A stretch of 39,485 nt of DNA, taken from positions 1-39,485 of the forward strand of contig JAHFTC010000027.1 in NCBI GenBank assembly GCA_023269585.1. The letters run 5' to 3'. Shown here piece after piece: positions 15,278 to 22,338 of the stretch (within the stretch, counting starts at the first letter, position 1; each line of letters begins with the position of its first letter). The notes under the pieces are model-generated. The model was not told the origin of the DNA. It worked only from the letters and a program-made list of their open reading frames with translations, and made no database searches. The DNA is from Opitutaceae bacterium (lineage in GTDB: Bacteria; Verrucomicrobiota; Verrucomicrobiia; Opitutales; Opitutaceae). The position numbers and the translations under genes are program-made.

Positions 15278-15410
15278 GCCCTTCGACGGATTCGACAAGC
15301 TCACCGCGGGCGGATTCGACGGGCTCACCGCGGGCGGATTCGACGGGCTCACCGCGGGCGGATTCGACAAGCTCACCGCGGGCAGGCTCAGGGTGCCGCA
15401 GGAGTGGCAG
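15278..15410. repeat. Dispersed cassette with four 24-bp units
   Basis: GCCCTTCGAC is followed by four consecutive 24-bp units (15288-15383), alternating the variants TTCGACAAGCTC and TTCGACGGGCTC, and ends AGGCTCAGGGTGCCGCAGGAG. The other cassettes have one or two units. Confidence 0.88.
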
Positions 15411-15450
15411 AGACCGGAGAACTGTGGACGGGCGGCAGAGAACAGACGGC

Positions 15451-15566
15451 GGAGGCTGAGCGGCTGCGCCGCCCAGCTACGGCGGAAGGTGGACGGTGGA
15501 GGGCGGACTGCTCGGAGGACCACGAGCGCGACGGGTTTCGGAACTTGTAATACAATAGATTACAAG
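15451..15566. repeat. Composite repeat: GC hairpin plus AT-rich dyad (copy 2)
   Basis: GGCTGAGCGGCTGCGCCGCC and following bases, then CTCGGAGGACCACGAGCGCG, then the dyad CTTGTAAT-N7-ATTACAAG at 15544-15566. The dyad matches the copy at 10258-10280 base for base. Confidence 0.75.
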
Positions 15567-15635
15567 GCCGGGGTGGTGCGGGCAGAGTGGAGCTGTGGAG
15601 ACGTGAGGCTGCGGGCGGGCGAGGGGATCACCGGC

Positions 15636-16055
15636 TCACGTTGCGGGCTCGGGACCGGGGGGCGGAGCGGTGGTGCCGGGTGCCTCCGCGGGCGGGGCGG
15701 CCAGGACTTTAGCTACGGTCTGGAGCAGCGCCGCGCCGTCGATCGGCTTGCGGAGCGTGGCGTTGGCGCCGAGGAAACGCGCGGTCGGGAGCAGGTCCAT
15801 GATCTCGTGCCCGGAGCTGATGGCGATGGTCCGTGGGAGGCGGTTCTCGGCGCGCGCGGTGCAGAGCATCTCCAGCCCGTCCGCTTCCGGCATGTAGAGA
15901 TCGGTGATCAGGAGGTCGAAGGCCTCGTGCCGGAGGGCCTCGAGCCCTTTTCGGCCGTTGTGGGCGGTCCGGACGTCATGACCCGCCTTCGCGAGAACCG
16001 ACTCCAGGAACATCCGGATAGATGAGACGTCGTCGATGATAAGGATCTTGGCCAC
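15636..16055 (-). CDS. Single-domain response regulator (CheY-like)
   Basis: A 139-residue receiver domain. It has the acidic pair in ILIIDDVSSIR (Asp8, Asp9), the phospho-acceptor Asp in LLITDLYMPEADG (about residue 52), the switch Ser in IAISSG (about 80) and the Lys in TLRKPID (about 103). No DNA-binding or enzymatic output domain follows, only a Pro/Ala-rich tail (PPAEAPGTTAPPPGPEPAT), so it should act by protein contact or in a phosphorelay. No histidine kinase is adjacent. The SixA-like phosphatase lies elsewhere in this window, but a link is speculation. Confidence 0.92.
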   Translation of the reverse strand: MAKILIIDDVSSIRMFLESVLAKAGHDVRTAHNGRKGLEALRHEAFDLLITDLYMPEADGLEMLCTARAENRLPRTIAISSGHEIMDLLPTARFLGANATLRKPIDGAALLQTVAKVLAAPPAEAPGTTAPPPGPEPAT

Positions 16056-16385
16056 GGGTTGCTCTCCTCAGCTGCGATGGGTGGGCGCGGTCCCGAAGCG
16101 GGAGTCGTCGACCTCCGGTCGGGAGGGGACGTGCGCGGGTCGGGCGGCGGGCATGGCGGTGGTTGGTGGTTGCCGGGGCGCAGCTCCCTCGGGTCCCGGT
16201 GGCGGGTTCATCGGGCGTTTCGCCGGCCGCTTGAGCGTGAGATTGGTGCGGGCCCGGGCCGGCTTGCCCGGGAACGATACGACACGCCGGCGGCAGAGGA
16301 TGCGTAAAGGCTCGGGCTGGTCGCTGGGCCGCTCCGGTTTCTCCTCGGTGATCCGGCTCTCGCCGCTCGACTCACGGAGCATGCT
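16056..16385. other. Gap between the kinase-like gene and the response regulator
   Basis: These 330 bases hold no supported gene. An open frame of 104 codons on the minus strand is Pro/Arg-rich and matches nothing I know. The left-to-right part 16345-16378 (GTGATCCGGCTCTCGCCGCT and on) belongs to a CTCTCG..CTCG repeat type also seen at 10135-10168 and 11571-11604. The promoter of the response regulator should be here. Confidence 0.45.
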
Positions 16386-17354
16386 TCAGCGCGCGGCGCC
16401 GAGGGCGAGGACGACCTGCGGGGTGGCCGTCACGCCGGCGAGATCGAGCGCGAGCAGCGTGGCGCCGGCGACGGGCGGCAGTTCCGCGGGCACGACGCGG
16501 GCGGTGGGCACTTCGCGGGCGATCGCGGCGGTGATGAGCGGCGCGAAGCCCGGCGCGGTGGCCGTGCTGCCGGCGAACACGACCTGGGGCGCGGCGGCAG
16601 CGAAAAGTTTCCCCGCGACCGCGCGGACCATCGTGGCGAGTTCGGCGGCGCCGCGGGCGAGCAGTTCCTGGGCGGCGGCATCACCGGCGACGGCGCAGGT
16701 GAGCACGTCTTCGGCAAGGCGCGCCATCTCGTGGCGGACGAGCGTGCCGTCGTGCAGGCGGGCGACGATCTCGCGGAGATTGGAAACTTGGAGACGGTCG
16801 AGGATGTGTGCGTGCAACGCGGTCGCGGGGCCGCGGCTGTCCTGGGCGCGGATGGCGGCGCCCACGGCGCGCAGGCCGAGCCAGTAGCCGCCGCCGCCGT
16901 CGTCGAGGATGGAGCCCCAGCCGCCGGCCTGCCAGGTGGCGCCGTCGGCCGTGCGGCCATAGCAGGAGGAGCCGGTGCCGGCGATGAGCGCGATGCCGGG
17001 GCGGCCGGCGAGTCCGCCCGCGAGGGCGATGCGGATGTCGTGGTCGACGCCGATGGCAGCCGGATCCGCCGCGAGGCCGCGGTCGGCCGCGATCTGGCGC
17101 CAGTGTGCGCGGGCGGCGTCGGAGGCGGTGGCGGCCATGCCGAGGAAGACGGCGGCGCAAGGTGCGGGGGTGAGGCCGGCGGCGGCGAACGCACCGACGG
17201 TTGCCGCGTGGACGGAGTCGGCGGCGCCCTCCCAGCCGGTATGCAGGTGGTTGGCCACGCCGCCCCGGCCGGTGCCGAGCACGCGGCCGCGTTCGTCGCA
17301 GAGGAGCGCGCGGGTGGCGGTGCCGCCGCCGTCGATGCCGAGGAAGAGGGCCAT
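16386..17354 (-). CDS. BadF/BadG-type ATPase, probable N-acetylglucosamine kinase
   Basis: A 322-residue member of the ASKHA superfamily, BadF/BadG/BcrA/BcrD branch, in which many single-gene members are N-acetylglucosamine kinases. It has the phosphate-1 loop FLGIDGGGTATRALL, phosphate-2 region IALIAGTGSSCYGR (about 125-138), GGWGSILDDGGGGYWLGLRA (about 147-166) which is characteristic of the GlcNAc kinase group, and the adenosine motif QVVFAGSTATAPGF (about 262). ATP-dependent phosphorylation of GlcNAc or a related amino sugar is the likely role, in cell-wall or chitin recycling. The ATG at 17354 is followed by the phosphate-1 loop. Upstream DNA is a long CGGTGGAC array. Confidence 0.82.
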   Translation of the reverse strand: MALFLGIDGGGTATRALLCDERGRVLGTGRGGVANHLHTGWEGAADSVHAATVGAFAAAGLTPAPCAAVFLGMAATASDAARAHWRQIAADRGLAADPAAIGVDHDIRIALAGGLAGRPGIALIAGTGSSCYGRTADGATWQAGGWGSILDDGGGGYWLGLRAVGAAIRAQDSRGPATALHAHILDRLQVSNLREIVARLHDGTLVRHEMARLAEDVLTCAVAGDAAAQELLARGAAELATMVRAVAGKLFAAAAPQVVFAGSTATAPGFAPLITAAIAREVPTARVVPAELPPVAGATLLALDLAGVTATPQVVLALGAAR

Positions 17355-17402
17355 GGGCGGGGGCGAGGTTTCGCGAAGTGCGGCGCGGCGGCAAGCCCGG
17401 GG

Positions 17403-17590
17403 ACCGGTGGACAGTAGACGGTGGACGGTGGACGGTGGACGGTGGACGGTAGACGGTGGACGGTGGACGGTGGGCGGTGGACGGTGGGCGGAGGGGACTG
17501 TAAACGGTCGACGGTGGACTGTGGACGGTCGACAGTGGCTGGTGGACAGTAGACGGTAGACGGTGGACGGTGGACGGTGGCCGGTGGGCG
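17403..17590. repeat. Long CGGTGGAC-type array
   Basis: About 190 bp of imperfect 7-bp units (CGGTGGA, with variants AGTAGAC, CTGTGGA, GGCGGTGG). This is the longest of the arrays in the window and it separates two co-oriented minus-strand genes. G-rich on the top strand, like all the other arrays. Units are too short and there are no spacers, so it is not CRISPR. Confidence 0.92.
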
Positions 17591-17630
17591 GAATCGGGTG
17601 GGTCGGCCTGAAGGCGCGACCTACGGCGGC

Positions 17631-18050
17631 TCACTCCAGCATGAAGTGCTTGCGCGTTGGCGGAGTGGTGACGCCGGCTTTCGGCTTCGTGGGCTTCCTC
17701 GCCTTGGCGCCGGGGAGCACGCCGATCCGCGGGTCGAGGCGGCGGATGAGGGCGACGAGACGGGCGGCGTCGGCTTCAAACGATGGAGACGCCTCGGAAA
17801 GGTAAAGCCACTTGGGCAGGATCGGGTGCGGCGCGAGGGCGGGGAATTCGGCGATGAGCGCGGGCTGGTGTTCCCGTTCCGTGGGGACAAGCACGCCGCG
17901 CCACGGTTCGTCCTTCCAGCTGAGGTAGAGCACGAAGCGGCCGTCGAAGTGCACGGCGCGCCCGCCGAACATGGGTTTGTCGAGGTAGCTCGGGTTGTCC
18001 CGCAGGGGGTCGATGATCCAGAGGAGCGGGTGCGGCGGCCTGGGCGGCAT
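17631..18050 (-). CDS. Uncharacterised 139-residue protein
   Basis: The product has the segment LDKPMFGGRAVHFDGRFVLY with LSWKDEPWRGVLVPTEREHQ next to it, reminiscent of the TfoX N-terminal/YjbR fold (KxMFGG..), then ALAPHPILPKWLYLSEASPS, and a Lys/Pro-rich C-terminus. It looks like a small soluble protein. Codon use is that of the genome and the frame is compact, so I believe it is coding. Function unknown. Confidence 0.65.
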   Translation of the reverse strand: MPPRPPHPLLWIIDPLRDNPSYLDKPMFGGRAVHFDGRFVLYLSWKDEPWRGVLVPTEREHQPALIAEFPALAPHPILPKWLYLSEASPSFEADAARLVALIRRLDPRIGVLPGAKARKPTKPKAGVTTPPTRKHFMLE

Positions 18051-18057
18051 GGGATGG

Positions 18058-18200
18058 GGAAACAGCCGGAAGAGAGAATGTGGAACTCAGGGAATCAGAA
18101 ACGGAGGCGGCGCGATTGGTGACGTCCTGAGTGACATGGAGGGCGGGAATGACCGGAAGAGAGAATGTGGAACTCAGGGAATCAGGAACGGAGGTGGGCT
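18058..18200. repeat. Direct repeats of the GTGGAACTCAGG family
   Basis: CCGGAAGAGAGAATGTGGAA followed by CTCAGGGAATCAGRAACGGA occurs twice (from 18067 and from 18154). On the other side, TTCCCGTTTGCCTGATTTCC (18240-18259) and CACATTC pair with them. Family relatives are at 6893 and 11457-11545. Confidence 0.8.
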
Positions 18201-18282
18201 TGCCGCGGAGCCATGGGCGGGATCGCTCAACTGTATCCCGTTTCCCGTTTGCCTGATTTCCACATTCGCAAACTGAGGCGGC

Positions 18283-19014
18283 CTATTTGCCGCGGATCTG
18301 GTTGAGGAGATCCTCGGCGGCGGTGCCCAGCTCCTTGCCGAAGTCGGCGGCGCGGTCGAGGAAGGCGCGATCGCTGAGCGCGGCGACGGCGGTCTTGGTG
18401 ACCATCGCGAGCACCTGCGGGGCGATCTCCTTGGCGGCCTCGGCGGGGGTGACGCCGCCCTTGGCCGCGCCGACATCGTGCAACTCGAGTTTGGCGAGCG
18501 GGAGCTCGAGCGAGGTCTTGCCGACGGTGACCGTGACCTTCGCGCCCTCGAGCACGAAGTGGCGGATGATGATCTTCTTCGCCGGCTCGTCCGCGGCGGG
18601 CGTCGGCTGCGGGCCGCCGGTGGCGCGCTCGATGTTGGCGAGGATGGCGCCGAGGTTGGAGGAGAGGAGGGTGGTCTCGTAGGTGAACTCTGGATTCTCG
18701 ACGACGATCTCCTCGACGTCGATGGTGCCGGAGAGCAGCGAGAGCGGCTTCACCTTGAGCGCGACGTGACCGACGGCGAGCGCCCGGGGCGTGCGGAAGC
18801 CGGCGGGATTGCCGACGGCGAGCTCCTTCATCCAGCCGCCACCGGTGAAGGGCGAGAGGTGGGCGGAGCCGAGCGAGACCGTCGTGCCGGTGAGCGGCGG
18901 ACCGTATTTGCCCACCGCGGCCACGGCCCCGCGGCCGAGCAGCCCACCGAGGAAGAAATAGCCGCCGACGGCGGCGACGAGCAGGACGAGCAGAAGGACT
19001 TTGAGGATTTTCAT
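18283..19014 (-). CDS. AsmA-like secreted or membrane-anchored protein
   Basis: A 243-residue protein with one N-terminal hydrophobic span (ILKVLLLVLLVAAVGGYFFL) and no lipobox Cys, so it is probably anchored in the inner membrane with the rest in the periplasm. The body TGTTVSLGSAHLSPFTGGGW, LAVGNPAGFRTPRALAVGHV, LKVKPLSLLSGTIDVEEIVV followed by ENPEFTYET is the AsmA/DUF748 pattern found in proteins linked to outer-membrane assembly or lipid transport. The C-terminal part (GGVTPAEAAKEIAPQVLAMV and on) is helical. The ATG at 19014 directly precedes the signal. Single gene with repeats on the right-hand side of its stop. Confidence 0.72.
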   Translation of the reverse strand: MKILKVLLLVLLVAAVGGYFFLGGLLGRGAVAAVGKYGPPLTGTTVSLGSAHLSPFTGGGWMKELAVGNPAGFRTPRALAVGHVALKVKPLSLLSGTIDVEEIVVENPEFTYETTLLSSNLGAILANIERATGGPQPTPAADEPAKKIIIRHFVLEGAKVTVTVGKTSLELPLAKLELHDVGAAKGGVTPAEAAKEIAPQVLAMVTKTAVAALSDRAFLDRAADFGKELGTAAEDLLNQIRGK

Positions 19015-19251
19015 CGGAAGGGAAGAGATGGGACCGGGCTGGAGCGTGTCTGGGAGAAGGCGGGAAAGGAGAGTGGGAAAGGAGCCGTCGTCGGCGGGTC
19101 GATCCCCGTGCCGGGCCGCCTCGCGCTCCAGCGTAGCGCTCGCAGCGAGGGGCCACGGTAGGATCAACAGACACCCTAGGGTGGGAAAGTTCCGCGGCAA
19201 GGCCGGGCGCAGGCTCGACGCGGGCGGGCGGTTGGCTTTGCTGGAGGCATC

Positions 19252-20187
19252 ATGCCGAGCCCGTCCCGCCGTCCGTTGCCGCGCGCCGCCGCCCTTTTCC
19301 GGGGCACCGAATCGTTCGTCACCGTGGGGGACTGGCTACGTTTCGCGGTGTCGCTGTTCAATCGCGAGGGGCTGGAGTTCGCGCAGGGCACGCCGCATGC
19401 CGGCGACGAGGCGCTGGCGCTGGTGAAGTGGGCGCTGCACCTCGACGAGGACGTGCAGCCCTTCCTCGCGGCGCGGCTGGCCGCGGCGGAGATCGCGGAG
19501 GTGAAGGCGGCGCTGGCCCGCCGGGCGGTGGATCGCACGCCGCTGGCGTACATCACCGGGCAGGCCTGGCTGGGCGGCCAGAGTTTCGCGGTGAACGAGC
19601 ACACGCTCATCCCGCGCTCGTATTTCGTGGAGCTGATCCAGGGCGAACCCGACCTCGGCGCCTGGCTGGGGAAACGCGAGCCGAAGCGTATCCTTGAACT
19701 CTGCACCGGCAGCGGCTGCCTCGCGCTCCTGCTCGCGCACCGCTACCCGCGGGCACGGGTCTCGGCCACCGACCTCTCGAACGCCGCGCTCGACGTGGCC
19801 GAGCACAACATCCTGCTGCACCGGCTGGCCGACCGCGTGGAGCTGCGCCAGGGCGATCTCTTCGGCGCGATCGGCGACGAGCGCTTCGATCTCATCGTCG
19901 CCAACCCGCCCTACGAGCCCTCCGAGCTCTGCGACCACCTTTCGCCCGAGCTGCAACACGAGCCGCGGCTCGCGCTCGACGGCGGGGCCGACGGCATGGA
20001 ACTCGTGCGCCGGATCGTGCGCGAGGCCCGCGCGCACCTCACCCCGCAGGGCGTGCTCGCGATCGAGCTCGGCGGCCTGCGCGACGCGGTGACGGCCGAG
20101 TTTCCCGCCGTGCCCTTCGAGTGGCCCGTGCTGGCCGATGGCACCACGGCCGTGTGCGTGATCCGCGCGAAGGATCTGCCGCAGTGA
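19252..20187 (+). CDS. prmB: Protein-(glutamine-N5) methyltransferase, PrmB-like
   Basis: A 311-residue SAM-dependent methyltransferase of the HemK/PrmC family. The N-terminal helical domain ends in RRAVDRTPLAYITGQAWLGG, then FAVNEHTLIPRSYFVELIQ, the form typical of PrmB (which methylates ribosomal protein L3) rather than PrmC (release factors). The SAM motif I is ILELCTGSGCLALLLA (about 145-160) and the catalytic substrate loop is FDLIVANPPYEPSE (about 213-226), with the Asn-Pro-Pro-Tyr signature intact. The GTG start of the next gene overlaps its TGA, so the two are co-translated. Confidence 0.9.
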   Translation: MPSPSRRPLPRAAALFRGTESFVTVGDWLRFAVSLFNREGLEFAQGTPHAGDEALALVKWALHLDEDVQPFLAARLAAAEIAEVKAALARRAVDRTPLAYITGQAWLGGQSFAVNEHTLIPRSYFVELIQGEPDLGAWLGKREPKRILELCTGSGCLALLLAHRYPRARVSATDLSNAALDVAEHNILLHRLADRVELRQGDLFGAIGDERFDLIVANPPYEPSELCDHLSPELQHEPRLALDGGADGMELVRRIVREARAHLTPQGVLAIELGGLRDAVTAEFPAVPFEWPVLADGTTAVCVIRAKDLPQ

Positions 20188-20879
20188 GCGCGCCAACGCA
20201 GGAAGCGGAAGCGATCGGCCGGCGGCGGTTGTGGCTGCGGCGGTCTGCGCTGGGCGCGGTGCTGCTCGTGTTGGCCGGCGCGGCGGTGTTCGCCGCGCGC
20301 AGCGGCGGGCCCGGAGCCTTGTGGCTCATGCTGGAGGGTGTTTTGCGCGAGGCCGGGCCGGTCGCTTTCTTCGCGGCGATGGCCGTGCTGCCGGCGGTCG
20401 GGTTTCCGCTCATGCCGTTCACCCTCATCGCCGGGCCGGTTTTCGGCCCGCAGATTGGCGTCGGTCCGACGATCGCCTGTGCGATCGCGGCGGTCGCGGC
20501 CAACGTGGCGCTCTCCTACGGGCTGGCGGCCGGGGCGATGCGCCCGTGGGTGTTGCGGCTGGCGGGCTGGCTCGGTTACCGCTTGCCGGCGGCTCCGGCC
20601 GGCGCCGCCTGGCAGGTCGTCACGGTGGTGCGGCTGGCCCCGGGCCTGCCGTTTTGGATGCAGAGCTATTTGCTCGGCGTGATCCGGGCACCGTTCGTCG
20701 CGTACATGACACTGTCGACGTTGATTCCTGCCGGCTATATTGCGGCGACGATCGCCGGCGGCGATGCCTTGGCGCGCGGGCGTGGGCGCACCGCGCTGCT
20801 CGCTTTCGCCGTGCTCGGCTTCATCGCGGCGGTGCTGCACCTGCTGCGCAAGCGGCGTGTCGCGCGGGCGGTGGAGTAG
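20184..20879 (+). CDS. TVP38/TMEM64 (VTT domain) family membrane protein
   Basis: A 231-residue membrane protein, read from the GTG at 20184 that overlaps the prmB stop (GTGA). One N-terminal span (LGAVLLVLAGAAVFAA) is followed by the VTT/SNARE-associated core: LREAGPVAFFAAMAVLPAVG, FPLMPFTLIAGPVFGPQIGV, CAIAAVAANVALSYGLAAGA, then VVRLAPGLPFWMQSYLLGVI and LIPAGYIAATIAGGDAL, and a final span LLAFAVLGFIAAVLHLLRK. Eukaryotic VTT proteins are lipid scramblases; bacterial DedA relatives recycle undecaprenyl phosphate or move phosphatidylethanolamine. A lipid role here is family inference. Confidence 0.86.
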   Translation: MSAPTQEAEAIGRRRLWLRRSALGAVLLVLAGAAVFAARSGGPGALWLMLEGVLREAGPVAFFAAMAVLPAVGFPLMPFTLIAGPVFGPQIGVGPTIACAIAAVAANVALSYGLAAGAMRPWVLRLAGWLGYRLPAAPAGAAWQVVTVVRLAPGLPFWMQSYLLGVIRAPFVAYMTLSTLIPAGYIAATIAGGDALARGRGRTALLAFAVLGFIAAVLHLLRKRRVARAVE

Positions 20880-20954
20880 GACGGCGGCAGCGCGTCTCCA
20901 CATCGCACTTGCCCGCGAAAACCGGGTGGCCGTAGCCTGCGAACCGACACTTCC

Positions 20955-21359
20955 ATGAAAAAGAACTTCTCCAAGCCCCTCTTCGGCGCGTTGTCCGCCC
21001 TCGCGATGATCGCCGCCCTCGCAGTTGTGCCGGCGACGCGCGCGGCCGACCAAAACATCGGCACCAATGTGGCGTCGATCCCCGTCTCCTCGAAGCTGAC
21101 CGAGGCCGATGTGGAAGCGGCGATCACCCAGTCGCTGGTGGCGCGCAAGTGGGTGGTGCGCGACAAGTCGGACGGCGAGATCGTCGCCCACTACGAGCGC
21201 GGCAAGAACGTCTGCACGCTCACGATCCGTTATGACGAAACGAAGGTCGATATCTTCGCTGTCGGCAGTTCGCGTGGTGGCGGGTTGCCGATGCGCTGGA
21301 TCGAGAACCTCAAGAAGGATATCGACGTCTACCTCGGCCGGGTGCTGCTGACCAAGTAA
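20955..21359 (+). CDS. Small secreted protein abutting the chorismatase gene
   Basis: A 134-residue protein with a clear signal peptide (MKKNFSKPLFGALSALAMIA..VVPATRA, cleavage probably after ATRAA near residue 31) and a mature domain of about 100 residues: SSKLTEADVEAAITQSLVAR, KWVVRDKSDGEIVAHYERGK, NVCTLTIRYDETKVDIFAVG, then a helical end. I know similar small periplasmic domains only as uncharacterised. Its TAA is followed with no gap by the GTG of the chorismatase gene, so it is transcribed with it and may belong to the same pathway, for instance as a periplasmic accessory protein. Confidence 0.72.
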   Translation: MKKNFSKPLFGALSALAMIAALAVVPATRAADQNIGTNVASIPVSSKLTEADVEAAITQSLVARKWVVRDKSDGEIVAHYERGKNVCTLTIRYDETKVDIFAVGSSRGGGLPMRWIENLKKDIDVYLGRVLLTK

Positions 21360-22298
21360 GTGGCCGGCACCAAAGACCTTCCCTGCACGGCTGGCGCGGC
21401 CGGGTTCGCTGTTGAGTTGGCGCTGGCCGATGGCCCCGTGCCGACCGGGCTGCCGCCCCTCGCGGGGCTGCTGTGCGAGCGCCTCTTCGGTGCGCCCCGG
21501 GCGGACGGAAGGGCGGGGCTGTTCTCGCTTGCCCGCAGCGGCGCCTGGCAGCTGGGCGCCGCCCGGGTCGATCCTCGGGGCAATATCGCGCAGGCCACGC
21601 ACCGGCTCTACGACTCGTTGCTGGCGGCCACCGAGGGCCGGCGGTTGGCAAGAATCTGGAACTACGTGCCGGCGATCAACGTGCCGGAGCGTGACGGGCT
21701 GGAAACTTACCGTGCTTTCTGCCGCGGACGGTCACTGGCGTTCGAGGCCGCGTTTGGCCGCGAGTTCCGCGAGGTGATCCCGGCCGCCTCGGCCGTGGGG
21801 ACGGACGCGGCCGAGCTGACAGTGGTCTTCGCGGCAACCACGGGAATGTTGCGCCACTTCGAGAATCCGCGGCAGGTGCCGGCCTGGGATTATCCCCCTG
21901 AATACGGACCACGGCCGCCGAGTTTCGCCCGCGCCACGGTGGCGGCCGATGCCGCGGGTGGCGACATGGTGTTCATCTCAGGCACGGCGGCCATCCGCGG
22001 ACACGCCTCGGTGGCGCCCGGCGACACGGGTGAGCAACTCGCGTGCACGGTGGAAAATCTGCGCGAGATATCCTGCGCCTGCGGACTCGGGCCGGACATG
22101 GCCCGCGGACGGGCTGGAACTCGCCATTTCAAGGTCTACTTGCGCCAGGCCGGCGACCTCCCGACCGTGCGGGCTGCGCTTGAGCGGGGCTTGGTGACGC
22201 CGAGAGACCAGGTTAGCTACCTGCGTTCGGACATCTGCCGGCGGGAGCTCAATATCGAGATCGAGGCGACGATCACGGGGGTCGGAATCGAGGGCTGA
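21360..22298 (+). CDS. Chorismatase, FkbO/Hyg5/XanB2 family (hydroxybenzoate-forming)
   Basis: A 312-residue protein of the chorismatase family. Conserved stretches: RIWNYVPAINVPERDGLETY (about 100-120) with FCRGRSLAFEA, PAASAVGTDAAELTVVFAAT (about 142-161), HFENPRQVPAWDYPPEYGPR (about 165-185) with PPSFARA, then MVFISGTAAIRGHASVAPGD (about 202-221). Family enzymes cleave pyruvate from chorismate to give 3-hydroxybenzoate, 4-hydroxybenzoate or a dihydroxycyclohexadiene acid. XanB2 supplies the aryl starter for xanthomonadin. The start is GTG at 21360, the first base after the upstream stop. It faces the AMP-dependent ligase gene end to end (40-bp gap). The product ratio cannot be told from sequence alone. 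It replaces the ammonia lyase or UbiC-type source found in other aryl polyene clusters. Confidence 0.88.
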   Translation: MAGTKDLPCTAGAAGFAVELALADGPVPTGLPPLAGLLCERLFGAPRADGRAGLFSLARSGAWQLGAARVDPRGNIAQATHRLYDSLLAATEGRRLARIWNYVPAINVPERDGLETYRAFCRGRSLAFEAAFGREFREVIPAASAVGTDAAELTVVFAATTGMLRHFENPRQVPAWDYPPEYGPRPPSFARATVAADAAGGDMVFISGTAAIRGHASVAPGDTGEQLACTVENLREISCACGLGPDMARGRAGTRHFKVYLRQAGDLPTVRAALERGLVTPRDQVSYLRSDICRRELNIEIEATITGVGIEG

Positions 22299-22338
22299 GC
22301 GGTCCTTCCCCAAAAGAAAGGGCGAGAGAAGAGTCCGG

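Larger units (their letters stand above)
15065..15635. repeat. Repeat-filled gap between the response regulator and the ABC operon
   Basis: It contains a CGGTGGGCGGCGAGCGG stretch (15137-15153), a CGGTGGACTGTGGACC-type array (15249-15277), the four-unit 24-bp cassette (15278-15410), and copy 2 of the composite hairpin plus dyad repeat (15451-15566). No gene seen. Confidence 0.75.

Noticed and set aside
16068-16382. A 104-codon minus-strand frame between the kinase-like and response-regulator genes
   Set aside because: Pro/Arg-rich, overlaps a repeat family at its start, no known motif. Treated as non-coding.
17403-17590. CRISPR array
   Set aside because: Units are about 7 bp, degenerate and contiguous, without unique spacers; no cas genes nearby.
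21360-22298. Assignment as RidA/YjgF-type enamine deaminase
   Set aside because: The C-terminal half has the RidA-like fold, but the long N-terminal part and the NPRQVPAWDYPPEYGPR segment fit the chorismatase family and the pathway context.
22299-22338. Shared terminator between chorismatase and ligase genes
   Set aside because: CCTTCCCC-AAAAGAAAGGG gives only a weak fold and no T-run.
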